From Blautia coccoides (GTDB lineage: Bacteria > Bacillota > Clostridia > Lachnospirales > Lachnospiraceae): a DNA stretch of 64,000 bases. Of this stretch, positions 54,699-61,131 are shown in pieces. The notes beneath the pieces are model-generated. The model did no database searches, was not told the origin of the DNA, and worked only from the letters and a program-made list of their open reading frames with translations. The DNA is taken from positions 2,235,001-2,299,000 of the forward strand of contig NZ_CP136422.1 of assembly GCF_034355335.1 (NCBI RefSeq), given 5' to 3'. Positions within the stretch are counted from its first letter, which is position 1. Each line of letters starts with the position of its first letter. The position numbers and the translations under genes were made by a program.

Positions 54699-54828
54699 GC
54701 TGCACAAAACTTTTTAAAAAAGTTTTTGCGGTTGGGTATCAAATCCCACCTCTCACGGTGAGTGTTAGTGCGAAAAGAGGTAGAAACCTTTTCGCTTTAG
54801 CAACTTTCGCTGGAAAGGAGGTGAGATT

Positions 54829-55245
54829 ATGAAACCATCTTCTTTCGAGGACGCTATCAGACTTCAATTTGATTGTCTGGCTCGCAAGGTTGTAGCTCGG
54901 ACTGTAAAGAACTATGACCGGGAGCTTGGCAGACGTGCAAGACGTGAAACGTCGTTTTGTGAATTATCTGAAATGGAATTAAACCATATCGGTGTCATGG
55001 ACGAGTATTCCGTTGAGTTTACGTCATTTGACGTATTTGGTTCAGAAGTCCGTATTTATGATGAACGCTTATGTGAAGCCATCAAAAAATTAACAGAAAG
55101 CCGACGTAACATTCTGCTTATGTCCTACTTTCTTGAAATGACCGACGCTGAAATTGCAGAGGTCATGGAAATGGAGCGTTTTTCCATTTGTAGAAACAGG
55201 CTGCACACATTAAAGCTCATTAAGGATATGTACGAGGAGGAATGA
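54829..55245 (+). CDS. Sigma-70-like regulator (Tn916 Orf7-like)
   Basis: A 138-aa protein with a sigma-factor region 4 helix-turn-helix at the C-terminus (LTESRRNILLMSYFLEMTDAEIAEVMEMERFSICRNRLHTLKLI). In Tn916 the orf7 product is the positive regulator whose transcript continues through xis, int and, after circularisation, the transfer genes. AAAGGAGGTGA is a very strong ribosome site. It is followed after 4 bp by an Orf8-like gene. Confidence 0.88.
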   Translation: MKPSSFEDAIRLQFDCLARKVVARTVKNYDRELGRRARRETSFCELSEMELNHIGVMDEYSVEFTSFDVFGSEVRIYDERLCEAIKKLTESRRNILLMSYFLEMTDAEIAEVMEMERFSICRNRLHTLKLIKDMYEEE

Positions 55246-55249
55246 AAAC

Positions 55250-55489
55250 ATGATGAAGTCTACAAAAAAGTGTCCGTCATTCTCTGCCATCAGCTCTGCT
55301 GCTGACGGTGACGAGGTGGCAATCGAAAAAATTTTGAACCATTATGACGCTTACATATCAAAAGCCAGCCTACGCCCGTTCTATGACGAACACGGGAATA
55401 TGTATATCGTGGTTGATATGGAATTGAAAGGCAGGATAAGGGCAGCATTAATAAAAGCAATTTTAGGGTTTGAAATCAAAGTGAAATAA
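55250..55489 (+). CDS. Orf8-like small helix-turn-helix protein
   Basis: A 79-aa protein (CPSFSAISSAADGDEVAIEKILNHYDAYISKASLRPFYDEHGNMYIVVDMELKGRIRAALIKAIL) with the helix-turn-helix domain (HTH_16-like) of Tn916 Orf8. It works with the Orf7-like protein. AGGAGGAATG overlaps the upstream stop. Confidence 0.87.
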   Translation: MMKSTKKCPSFSAISSAADGDEVAIEKILNHYDAYISKASLRPFYDEHGNMYIVVDMELKGRIRAALIKAILGFEIKVK

Positions 55490-55557
55490 ATGGTATTCGG
55501 GAGTATCCTACCACCTCATTTCAGCTCCCCGAATTATAGCTCCTTGAAAATTGAATA

Positions 55558-55813
55558 AGGTAATCAAATACTTTAGATATGTACCGAGCCTGCGGACAAA
55601 TACGCCATGACCTTACACTTGTAAGTGAGCGATACCTATTTGTGTTCCACAAGCGACCTCTGGAACGGTCGTGAGCCATGACGTTACATATCCGACAATG
55701 ATACTCCTATATAGCCTTAGCTTGAGCGTTTGAAGCGTCGCACGCAAAGGGTATAGCTGCACTGTGTATGCAGGGGTGGAACTCCCGTGAGCCGCTAGGC
55801 TGTTTGATTACCT
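55558..55813 (+). ncRNA. Candidate ~256-nt structured RNA upstream of xis
   Basis: The non-coding gap between orf8 and xis is bracketed by AGGTAATCAAA (55558-55568) and TTTGATTACCT (55803-55813), an 11-bp perfect closing helix. Nested within are GATATGTA/TACATATC (55576-55583, 55685-55692), ACAAATA/TATTTGT (55596-55602, 55637-55643), a CTTAC-ACTT-GTAAG hairpin (55612-55625), a CTGCA/TGCAG hairpin near 55760-55776 and an AGCCTTAGC/GCTAGGCT helix closing the 3' domain. At least six ordered, nested helices in 256 nt are unlikely by chance. I do not recognise the RNA class. The xis ribosome site begins 15 nt after it, so it could be a leader controlling xis/int or a separate RNA. Confidence 0.6.
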
Positions 55814-55840
55814 CTTTGTATCTTGTTGGGAGGTATTGTA

Positions 55841-56053
55841 ATGGAACAGAAAATTACAACTAACGATACCTACCGTATTATGTTCAATAACTACCCAGAT
55901 GTAGTAAGTGTGGAACAAATGAGTGAAATGCTTGGAATAAGCACGAAAACAGCTTATAACTTGCTTCGTAAAAATAAAATCATGTGTTTTAAGATTGGAA
56001 GAACCTATAAAATTCCAAAGCTCAACATTCTGCACTACATGGATATTATCTAA
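55841..56053 (+). CDS. xis: Excisionase
   Basis: A 70-aa winged-helix excisionase (FNNYPDVVSVEQMSEMLGISTKTAYNLLRKNKIMCFKIGRTYKIPKLNILHYMDII), which bends DNA near the ends of the element and directs integrase to excise. The start is ATG 55841, 7 nt after GGGAGGT; upstream in-frame codons belong to the leader. It is 101 bp before int, the Tn916 arrangement. Confidence 0.92.
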   Translation: MEQKITTNDTYRIMFNNYPDVVSVEQMSEMLGISTKTAYNLLRKNKIMCFKIGRTYKIPKLNILHYMDII

Positions 56054-56154
56054 AAATCTATTGCGTCTGTTATTGCCAGCAGTCATTGAACCTGTTATAC
56101 TTGATCCAGTCAGTGATAGGTGAAATGACTGCTATTATTTTAGGAGGAACTAAT

Positions 56155-57672
56155 ATGGTAGCAGGACACTTACGAAAACAAAATGGATATTTCCAGATGA
56201 TTTTAAGTTATAAAGACAGCACTGGCAAAAGACGTACAAAGTCAATTAGTACAGGACTTCCCATAAAGGGAAATCAGAAGCGTGCAGAAGCTATGCTCTT
56301 AGAAACCAGAAAGAATTTCAACCCAGAGGACGCTATGACAGATAAGAACACTCTGTTTAGCAAATTTCTTGAAAAGTGGCTGAAAGCCAATCTGAAAAGC
56401 ATAGACACAGAAACATACGCTTTATACTCATACAATGTGAAAATGTTTCTTATTCCGTATTTTGAAAAGTCAGAGGTTCGTATCTGTGATTTGAAAACTT
56501 CGGATATTGAGTGCTATTACAATTACGAGAAAAGCGACCACCACGCTTCAAAAACAGTTATCTTGCAGCTACATGAAATAATCAGAATTGCTCTTGATTA
56601 TGCGGTAGAGCTTGAATGGATTGACACCAACCCGGCAAAGGATATTAACCCTGCCACAGATGAAGTGGCTATATTGTTCACGGACTTCATGTTAGAATGG
56701 CTAGAAATGATGAAATCCTGTGTAGAAGAAACAACCTTTGCTTCTTACACTTCAATGGTGAAAAAACGCATTGTACCCTACTTCTTAGAAAAAAGATATA
56801 CACTTAATGAGATGGAGGAAAACCCAAAATACATTCAAGAATATTATCAATACGAATTGAACTTGGGTCTGTCAGCAAATACCGTTATTCACCGACACGC
56901 TAATATCCGAAAGGCTTTGCAATATGCTTTTCAAATTGGGTTGATAAAATCAAATCCGGCAGACCGTATCGAGCGTCCGAAAAAAGAGAAATATGTAGCT
57001 TCTTACTACAACACAGAAGAACTTGACACCTTATTTAAGGTTTCAAAAGACGATCCTATGGAGCTGGCTATTATATTAGCGGCTTTCTATGGTTTGCGTC
57101 GAAGTGAAGTGGTAGGATTGAAATGGAATGCTATCGACTTTGAACGTAAAACAATTACAATACAGTATACTGTAACAGAAGCGAATTTGAATGACGGACG
57201 AGGAAATGTCATAATTGAAAAAGAACGTACAAAGTCCAAAACCAGCCGACGCACTCTGCCGCTGGTAAAACCGTTTGAGGATTTGCTAATCAGAATGTAT
57301 CTGGAACAGAAGAAAAACAGAAAACTGTGCGGTGATTGCTATTGTACTGATTATCTGGATTTTATCTACGTTAATGAAATTGGGGAAAGAGTAAAACCCG
57401 GTTATTTAACACAACACTTTCCATTGCTGCTGAAAAAGCATAATTTGAGGAAAATAAGGTTTCACGATTTAAGACATAGCTGTGCAAGTCTGTTATATGC
57501 AAATGGCGTTAGCTTGAAGCAGATACAGGAATGGCTAGGTCACAGTGATATTTCTACAACCTCAAATATTTATACTCACTTAGATTATAGCAGCAAGGTA
57601 TCATCCGCTAATGCGATACTGTCCGTATTCCCGTCTAAAACGCCATCAGAGCAACAAAAGGCGGTCGGATAA
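56155..57672 (+). CDS. int: Tyrosine integrase with duplicated core-binding domain
   Basis: A 505-aa tyrosine recombinase that integrates and excises the ICE. The N-terminal arm-binding domain (GHLRKQNGYFQMILSYKDSTGKRRTKSISTGL) is followed by two SAM-like core-binding domains in tandem: residues ~85-200 (LFSKFLEKWLKANL...VKMFLIPYF...NPAKDINPAT) and ~205-325 (LFTDFMLEWLEMMK...VKKRIVPYF...NPADRIERPK). The catalytic domain is complete: R315, H437, R440, H463, Y473. Tn916 Int is about 405 aa with one such domain, so the extra ~100 residues come from this duplication. The start is ATG 56155 after TAGGAGGAAC. Its target appears to be the anticodon loop of tRNA-Leu(CAA). Confidence 0.93.
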   Translation: MVAGHLRKQNGYFQMILSYKDSTGKRRTKSISTGLPIKGNQKRAEAMLLETRKNFNPEDAMTDKNTLFSKFLEKWLKANLKSIDTETYALYSYNVKMFLIPYFEKSEVRICDLKTSDIECYYNYEKSDHHASKTVILQLHEIIRIALDYAVELEWIDTNPAKDINPATDEVAILFTDFMLEWLEMMKSCVEETTFASYTSMVKKRIVPYFLEKRYTLNEMEENPKYIQEYYQYELNLGLSANTVIHRHANIRKALQYAFQIGLIKSNPADRIERPKKEKYVASYYNTEELDTLFKVSKDDPMELAIILAAFYGLRRSEVVGLKWNAIDFERKTITIQYTVTEANLNDGRGNVIIEKERTKSKTSRRTLPLVKPFEDLLIRMYLEQKKNRKLCGDCYCTDYLDFIYVNEIGERVKPGYLTQHFPLLLKKHNLRKIRFHDLRHSCASLLYANGVSLKQIQEWLGHSDISTTSNIYTHLDYSSKVSSANAILSVFPSKTPSEQQKAVG

Positions 57673-57697
57673 GGTTTTATTGTGTAGACAACAAAAA

Positions 57698-57723
57698 AGC
57701 TCTCTAGCGTGAGCTAAAGAGCT
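57698..57723. terminator. Bidirectional terminator between int and tRNA-Leu
   Basis: AGCTCT (57698-57703) pairs with AGAGCT (57718-57723), with an inner AGC/GCT extension. On the minus strand it is followed by TTTTTT, so it ends the tRNA transcript; on the plus strand it is followed by GAATTTT and may also end int. Confidence 0.75.
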
Positions 57724-57731
57724 GAATTTTC

Positions 57732-57814
57732 TGGTGCCGCTGATGGGACTCGAACCCATATGGTTTCCCGTACGATTTTGAGTCGTATGCGTCTGCCAGT
57801 TCCGCCACAGCGGC
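57732..57814 (-). tRNA. tRNA-Leu(CAA), intact copy carried by the ICE
   Basis: Minus-strand tRNA with acceptor GCCGCTG/CAGCGGC, anticodon arm TACGA-CTCAAAA-TCGTA (anticodon CAA), a long class II variable arm, T-arm ATGGG-TTCGAGT-CCCAT, discriminator A and encoded CCA. It lies inside the element, 150 bp from attR, and keeps the att core GATTTTGAGT (57774-57783) but with different flanking stem bases from the split gene. It has its own promoter (57844-57872) and terminator. It should supply the tRNA lost through insertion. Confidence 0.93.
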
Positions 57815-57843
57815 TTATATTTCAAATCCTGTGGTTCTTGTAT

Positions 57844-57872
57844 ATCTTATCCGATTTTGGAGGGATATGCAA
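57844..57872 (-). promoter_or_regulatory. Promoter of the ICE-carried tRNA-Leu
   Basis: Minus-strand TTGCAT (complement of 57867-57872), 17-bp spacer, TAAGAT (complement of 57844-57849), 30 bp before the tRNA 5' end. The spacer and flank contain GGAGGGAT (57859) and AGAGGGAT (57872), the same motif repeated at the left end of the element, so integrase binding here could affect tRNA transcription. Confidence 0.8.
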
Positions 57873-57879
57873 GAGGGAT
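57859..57879 (+). repeat. GGAGGGAT-type repeats, candidate integrase arm sites (right end)
   Basis: GGAGGGAT at 57859 and AGAGGGAT at 57872 match the three GGAGGGAT copies at 32144-32172 in the same orientation. They are about 90-100 bp from attR. Role as arm sites is inferred from occurrence at both ends. Confidence 0.45.
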
Positions 57880-57963
57880 ATTGAAAACTAAGCTAATTAT
57901 TAAGTTGTCTAAACCCTTGATTTATCAAGGAATATGCAAAGCACCTATAAAGTACACGCATTG

Positions 57964-58004
57964 GATTTTGAGTCAAGTGCGTCTGCCAATTCCGCCACAG
58001 CGGC
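57964..58004 (-). pseudogene. 5' half of split tRNA-Leu(CAA), attR
   Basis: Minus-strand GCCGCTGTGGCGGAATTGG, then D-arm, CTTGA stem and CTCAAAA anticodon loop. After GATTTTGAGT (57964-57973, plus strand) the sequence becomes ICE. The matching 3' half is at 31929-31979. The promoter for the original gene is still present upstream (58027-58055), so it probably makes a truncated RNA that continues into the ICE and through the intact tRNA copy. Confidence 0.9.
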
Positions 58005-58026
58005 TCGTTCTCACGAACCGAAATTA

Positions 58027-58055
58027 ATATTACCATATAATTTTACACCATGCAA
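58027..58055 (-). promoter_or_regulatory. Original promoter of the split tRNA-Leu
   Basis: Minus-strand TTGCAT (complement of 58050-58055), 17-bp spacer, TAATAT (complement of 58027-58032), 23 bp before the tRNA 5' end. Same -35 hexamer and spacing as the promoter of the ICE-carried copy. Confidence 0.75.
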
Positions 58056-58104
58056 GTGTTTTTGCTCAATTTGCCACAAAAACTTTACAAAATTATACTG
58101 GAAT

Positions 58105-58139
58105 CGCCCTGCCTTCCAGAGGAGTAGGAAGGCAGGGCG
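58105..58139. terminator. Terminator after the URO-D-family gene
   Basis: CGCCCTGCCTTCC (58105-58117) pairs perfectly with GGAAGGCAGGGCG (58127-58139), 25 bp past the minus-strand gene's stop. The T-run on the minus strand is poor, but the stem is very stable. Confidence 0.75.
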
Positions 58140-58164
58140 GTTTCCGGGGGGTGGCAGATACACG

Positions 58165-59160
58165 CTAAAAGACTTCTTTGCTGTAAGCTGCGATTTCTTC
58201 ACTGAGAGTTTCATAGACTCCCGGGAATGTACTGATATCAAGCCCCTGAGAGGCACAGGGGATGAAATAGAGTTTGCCGTTTTCATCGCAGGCACGGCGT
58301 ACTTCTTTTTTGATGACATCTCTGGACCAGCCTGGGAAATCCACTTTGGCGCTGTCGATACCGCCCATAAAGGATATCTGTCCGCCGTATTTTTTGATCA
58401 GTTCTGGTATATTGTTGGTAGTCATAACGCCCTGCCAGATATCAATCCCCATCTCTATCATATAAGGTACCAGTGTTGCCGCGTAGGAATCGGAGTGGTG
58501 CACAATAAGTTCCACGCCGTTGTCACGGTATCTCTTGTAAATCTTCTTATAAGCCGGCAGGAAGAACTCTTCAAACATAGCCGGGGAGATGAAGGTGGAG
58601 GTCTGTGTTCCCCAGTCATCATGGTGGAAGAGGGCGTCCGGTTTCAGATATTTGCAGACCTTATCCGCGTACTCCAGCTCCCAGTCCGTGAGATAGTCGA
58701 TCAGCTCGTGCATGGCTTCCGGCTCTTCGATAAAGTTCATCATAGTCTGGGGAATATCCATCAGATGATGGCACTGTTCAAAAAGTCCCGGATACATAAC
58801 AGCAGATACAAAATATTCATTTCTGTCCACAGATTCCACTTCTTTTATATAAGGCTCCCATTCGGAATCCGGATAGTCAAGGCTTGGAGCATGAACGAAT
58901 TCTCTCCAGCGTGTCACATCTTTGAGTACCAGGTGCTCGTCATCGTGGACCGGGAAATCACCGGGCGTGCCTTTGGGCCAGGAAAATGTAATGCCCCAGC
59001 CATTTACGGCGTTTATAACACCTTCTTCCAGTACAGGACCGTTATGCAGATCAAAGAAAGGATTGCCGTAAACAAGGTGCAGAAATTCATATTGGTTCAC
59101 AAAACGGTCAGGATGTCCTCCGCGGATCGTTTCCAGTAAATTTTGTCTTTTTGTCAGCAT
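58165..59160 (-). CDS. Uroporphyrinogen decarboxylase-family protein, possibly a corrinoid-linked methyltransferase
   Basis: A 331-aa URO-D-fold protein. Members beside heme genes decarboxylate uroporphyrinogen, but in Clostridia many are methyltransferases acting with corrinoid proteins (MtaA/MtbA-like or O-demethylase components). Landmarks are LIVHHSDSYA and YFIPCASQGLDIS, which offer His and Cys ligands for zinc, and FMGGIDSAKVDFPGWSRDVIKKEV. No corrinoid protein is adjacent in the window. GGGAGG precedes the ATG at 59160. An IS110-type element lies immediately upstream and may have separated it from its operon. Exact reaction not determinable. Confidence 0.78.
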   Translation of the reverse strand: MLTKRQNLLETIRGGHPDRFVNQYEFLHLVYGNPFFDLHNGPVLEEGVINAVNGWGITFSWPKGTPGDFPVHDDEHLVLKDVTRWREFVHAPSLDYPDSEWEPYIKEVESVDRNEYFVSAVMYPGLFEQCHHLMDIPQTMMNFIEEPEAMHELIDYLTDWELEYADKVCKYLKPDALFHHDDWGTQTSTFISPAMFEEFFLPAYKKIYKRYRDNGVELIVHHSDSYAATLVPYMIEMGIDIWQGVMTTNNIPELIKKYGGQISFMGGIDSAKVDFPGWSRDVIKKEVRRACDENGKLYFIPCASQGLDISTFPGVYETLSEEIAAYSKEVF

Positions 59161-59349
59161 AATAAAAACCTCCCTATATAGTCAAGTGTTTTTTCCTTAT
59201 TTTTCAAGGAATTTTTAGTTACATATCTCAGATGAATGAGCCGTGAAGATGGGTATTTCTGTGTATCTGGTACGAAAATAGCTGATTTTGGGCATACAAA
59301 ATAAAACGTCTCATTATTCCGCTTTATATGGCCTTGTGTATGCCCCTCC
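59161..59349. other. Gap between URO-D gene and IS110-type element
   Basis: No gene supported. The AT-rich stretch 59180-59240 could hold the promoter of the minus-strand gene. The left boundary of the IS lies somewhere between here and about 59380; IS110 elements lack terminal inverted repeats, so it cannot be placed exactly. Confidence 0.3.
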
Positions 59350-59697
59350 ATCTATGGCAGCTTACCTCCCGTGTCTACCAGGATCATCCCACCTGTCGGT
59401 GTGAGTCCTAACTTCCTTCGTTCTGCCTGCCCATATCCAGGGTGTCAGCTTAGCTCCTTTGCAGGGTCTTGCCCTATGGTATTTATTTCTGCCGACTACT
59501 GGCTCATTCTTTATTTTAAGTCTTACTGACCTGTTAATATCCTTCCTGTACCGGCACCTTTCGGTGGACGTTTTTCCGGTCCATCCCTGATATTTCCAGC
59601 TTTTCTGTCATAGCTGGATTCAGCTTTCAATCCTCTTTGAAAGTTCAATCCAACCATGACAGAGCAGTGCTTTTAGTACTTGGATCGTTTGGTTTCG
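59350..59697 (-). ncRNA. IS110-type non-coding end, candidate bridge RNA
   Basis: About 350 bp without a credible ORF lies directly downstream of the transposase (minus strand). It contains several inverted repeats, for example TCCACCGAAAGGTG near 59558-59571 and repeated CTATGACAG/CCATGACAG-type segments. IS110-family elements are known to encode a bridge RNA in a non-coding end that specifies target and donor; in the IS1111 group it is downstream of the transposase, the layout here. The structure and target loops were not computed. Confidence 0.4.
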
Positions 59698-60984
59698 TTA
59701 TGCTGTCTGCATCTGCGGATGCTTGATATCACCCAGCAGCCTTGCAGCGTCATAATCGACTCCTTTTGTCAGGATCGTATAAAACACCCTGATCACCTTA
59801 CATGCCACTGCCACTACTGACTGCATCTTTTTCAGCGGATTCTCTTTTCTCGTCCGATAGTATTCATGGATCTCTCGAAATTCCGCATTCTTTCCGACTA
59901 GTGATATCGCCGCTTCATACAGTACATATCTCAGTCGTTTTCTTCCTCGGTAGCTGATACGGCTCTCTCCATTATGCTTGCCTGAATCGTTCGCCACGAT
60001 CGCATAGCCTGCAAGCTTTTGCAGCTGTTTGGGGTTGTCAAAACGTCTAATGTCGCCCACCTCTGCAATAAATCCACTTACTGTCACCATACCGATCCCT
60101 TTGATCTCCAGCAGCTTATCTATATATGGTATTTCTTTCAGCTTACCTTCTATCTTTTGCACCAGTTCTTCCAGTCTTGATGTATATACATCCATGTCGT
60201 CCAGCAGATTTTTCAGTTCCATTCTCGCTGCCTCCGGTGCTTCCTTACTGCCTACGCTGTGCTCTGCAGCTGATACCAGGGTCTTTGCCCTCTTCATTCC
60301 AGCCCCTCTCAGCTTTGCGTCTCTCCAGATCTGGTTTACACCTTCCACGCCCAACTTCCCGATGTCCTCCGGCAGCGGCGCTGCCTTCAGTATCATCCGC
60401 CCGCTGACTGCCTTTAAATCCCTATAAACGTCTTTGTATTCAGGAAAGTAAATGGCAAACCATCTGGCAATGCGGTTCTTGATCCGGGTAACTTCCTCCT
60501 GTGTCTGGAAGCGTAGATTGGATAAGCTTCTCATCTCTGCATAAATCCCGGTTGGTATATAAGGGTAGGAAAAACGTCCCTCATTCACCAGTGCGGCAAT
60601 CGTCTTTGGATCTTTGCGGTCATTTTTATTAGGATTGTTATCATCCAGTTCCTTGGATTTCTTGACATGATGGGGATTTACATGCACAGGTTTCATTCCG
60701 TTGTCCTGCAGGAACTTTCCTAAAGCGAACCAATAGTGTCCTGTTGGCTCCATTCCGGGAATTACAGCGGTTTTACCATTCTTTTCTTGTATTTCCTCGA
60801 TCCATGCCTTAAATGTAAGGAACCCTGCTTGTGTATTGCTGAAAATCAAAGGTTTTCTGGTAAACTCGAAATTTCTCCAGTCAAATGCTCTCGCATAGTG
60901 CGTTTCGCTTCCGACATCAATACCAACGATCAAAGTTTTTTCAGTTATGGATGCAATTTTTGTGTTCTGTGTGTTACAATTCAT
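59698..60984 (-). CDS. IS110-family transposase (DEDD/serine recombinase type)
   Basis: A 428-aa IS110-type recombinase. The N-terminal RuvC-like DEDD domain shows GIDVGSETH, PGMEPTGHYW and NPNKNDRKDPKTIAALV; the C-terminal Tnp2 domain has IKGIGMVTVSGFIAEVG and the Ser-containing NDSGKHNGESRISYRGRKRLRYVLYEAA. It appears full length with no frameshift. The region up to 61130 upstream is about 145 bp and short of features. Confidence 0.94.
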   Translation of the reverse strand: MNCNTQNTKIASITEKTLIVGIDVGSETHYARAFDWRNFEFTRKPLIFSNTQAGFLTFKAWIEEIQEKNGKTAVIPGMEPTGHYWFALGKFLQDNGMKPVHVNPHHVKKSKELDDNNPNKNDRKDPKTIAALVNEGRFSYPYIPTGIYAEMRSLSNLRFQTQEEVTRIKNRIARWFAIYFPEYKDVYRDLKAVSGRMILKAAPLPEDIGKLGVEGVNQIWRDAKLRGAGMKRAKTLVSAAEHSVGSKEAPEAARMELKNLLDDMDVYTSRLEELVQKIEGKLKEIPYIDKLLEIKGIGMVTVSGFIAEVGDIRRFDNPKQLQKLAGYAIVANDSGKHNGESRISYRGRKRLRYVLYEAAISLVGKNAEFREIHEYYRTRKENPLKKMQSVVAVACKVIRVFYTILTKGVDYDAARLLGDIKHPQMQTA

Positions 60985-61131
60985 TTTAGATACCTCTCTG
61001 TTTAATAAGATTTTATACTAACCGCCAAAGTCAGTAATCTTATTTTACACTGAGGTATTTTTTTCTCAACCTTCTTTCTTGGAATTCCCTATATTTGAAT
61101 TATACAGGAAGCTCCATTTTATATTAATCGT

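Larger units (their letters stand above)
54262..54828 (+). other. Long regulatory gap with terminators and a possible leader peptide
   Basis: This 567-bp gap between orf9-like and orf7-like genes holds at least two intrinsic terminators on the plus strand: AAAACGACGG (54436-54445) with CCGCCGTTTT (54455-54464) followed by ATTTTTTT, and AAAGCACAAG (54656-54665) with CTTGTGCTTT (54686-54695) followed by more Ts. A well-formed ribosome site (AGGAGGT at 54518) precedes a 20-codon ORF at 54531. The arrangement suggests transcription attenuation ahead of the sigma-like gene, as known for the regulatory region of Tn916, though the details differ. Confidence 0.5.
31970..57973. mobile_element. Tn916-family integrative conjugative element inserted in tRNA-Leu(CAA)
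   Basis: The element is bounded by direct copies of GATTTTGAGT (31970-31979 and 57964-57973), each located in the anticodon loop part of one half of a split tRNA gene. Between them is a full Tn916-type backbone in order: DUF961 pair, TcpA, relaxase with oriT, Orf19-like, ArdA, TcpE, VirB4, VirB6-like, CwlT, TcpC, then Orf9, Orf7 and Orf8-like regulators, Xis and Int. Every conjugation gene reads intact, so it should be able to transfer. Cargo comprises a surface protein, a Mom-like protein and two TetR modules. No antibiotic resistance gene was recognised. It also carries an intact tRNA-Leu(CAA). Confidence 0.92.

Noticed and set aside
57735..57814. Reading the intact tRNA-Leu as the rebuilt target of the ICE (att at 57774)
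   Set aside because: Pairing its 5' half with the 3' half at attL leaves the anticodon stem mismatched (TACGA against TCAAG), whereas 57964-58004 with 31929-31979 pairs perfectly.
57934..59139. 401-codon plus-strand open frame
   Set aside because: It is antisense to the URO-D-family gene, starts inside the ICE end and split tRNA, has no ribosome site and no recognisable protein pattern.
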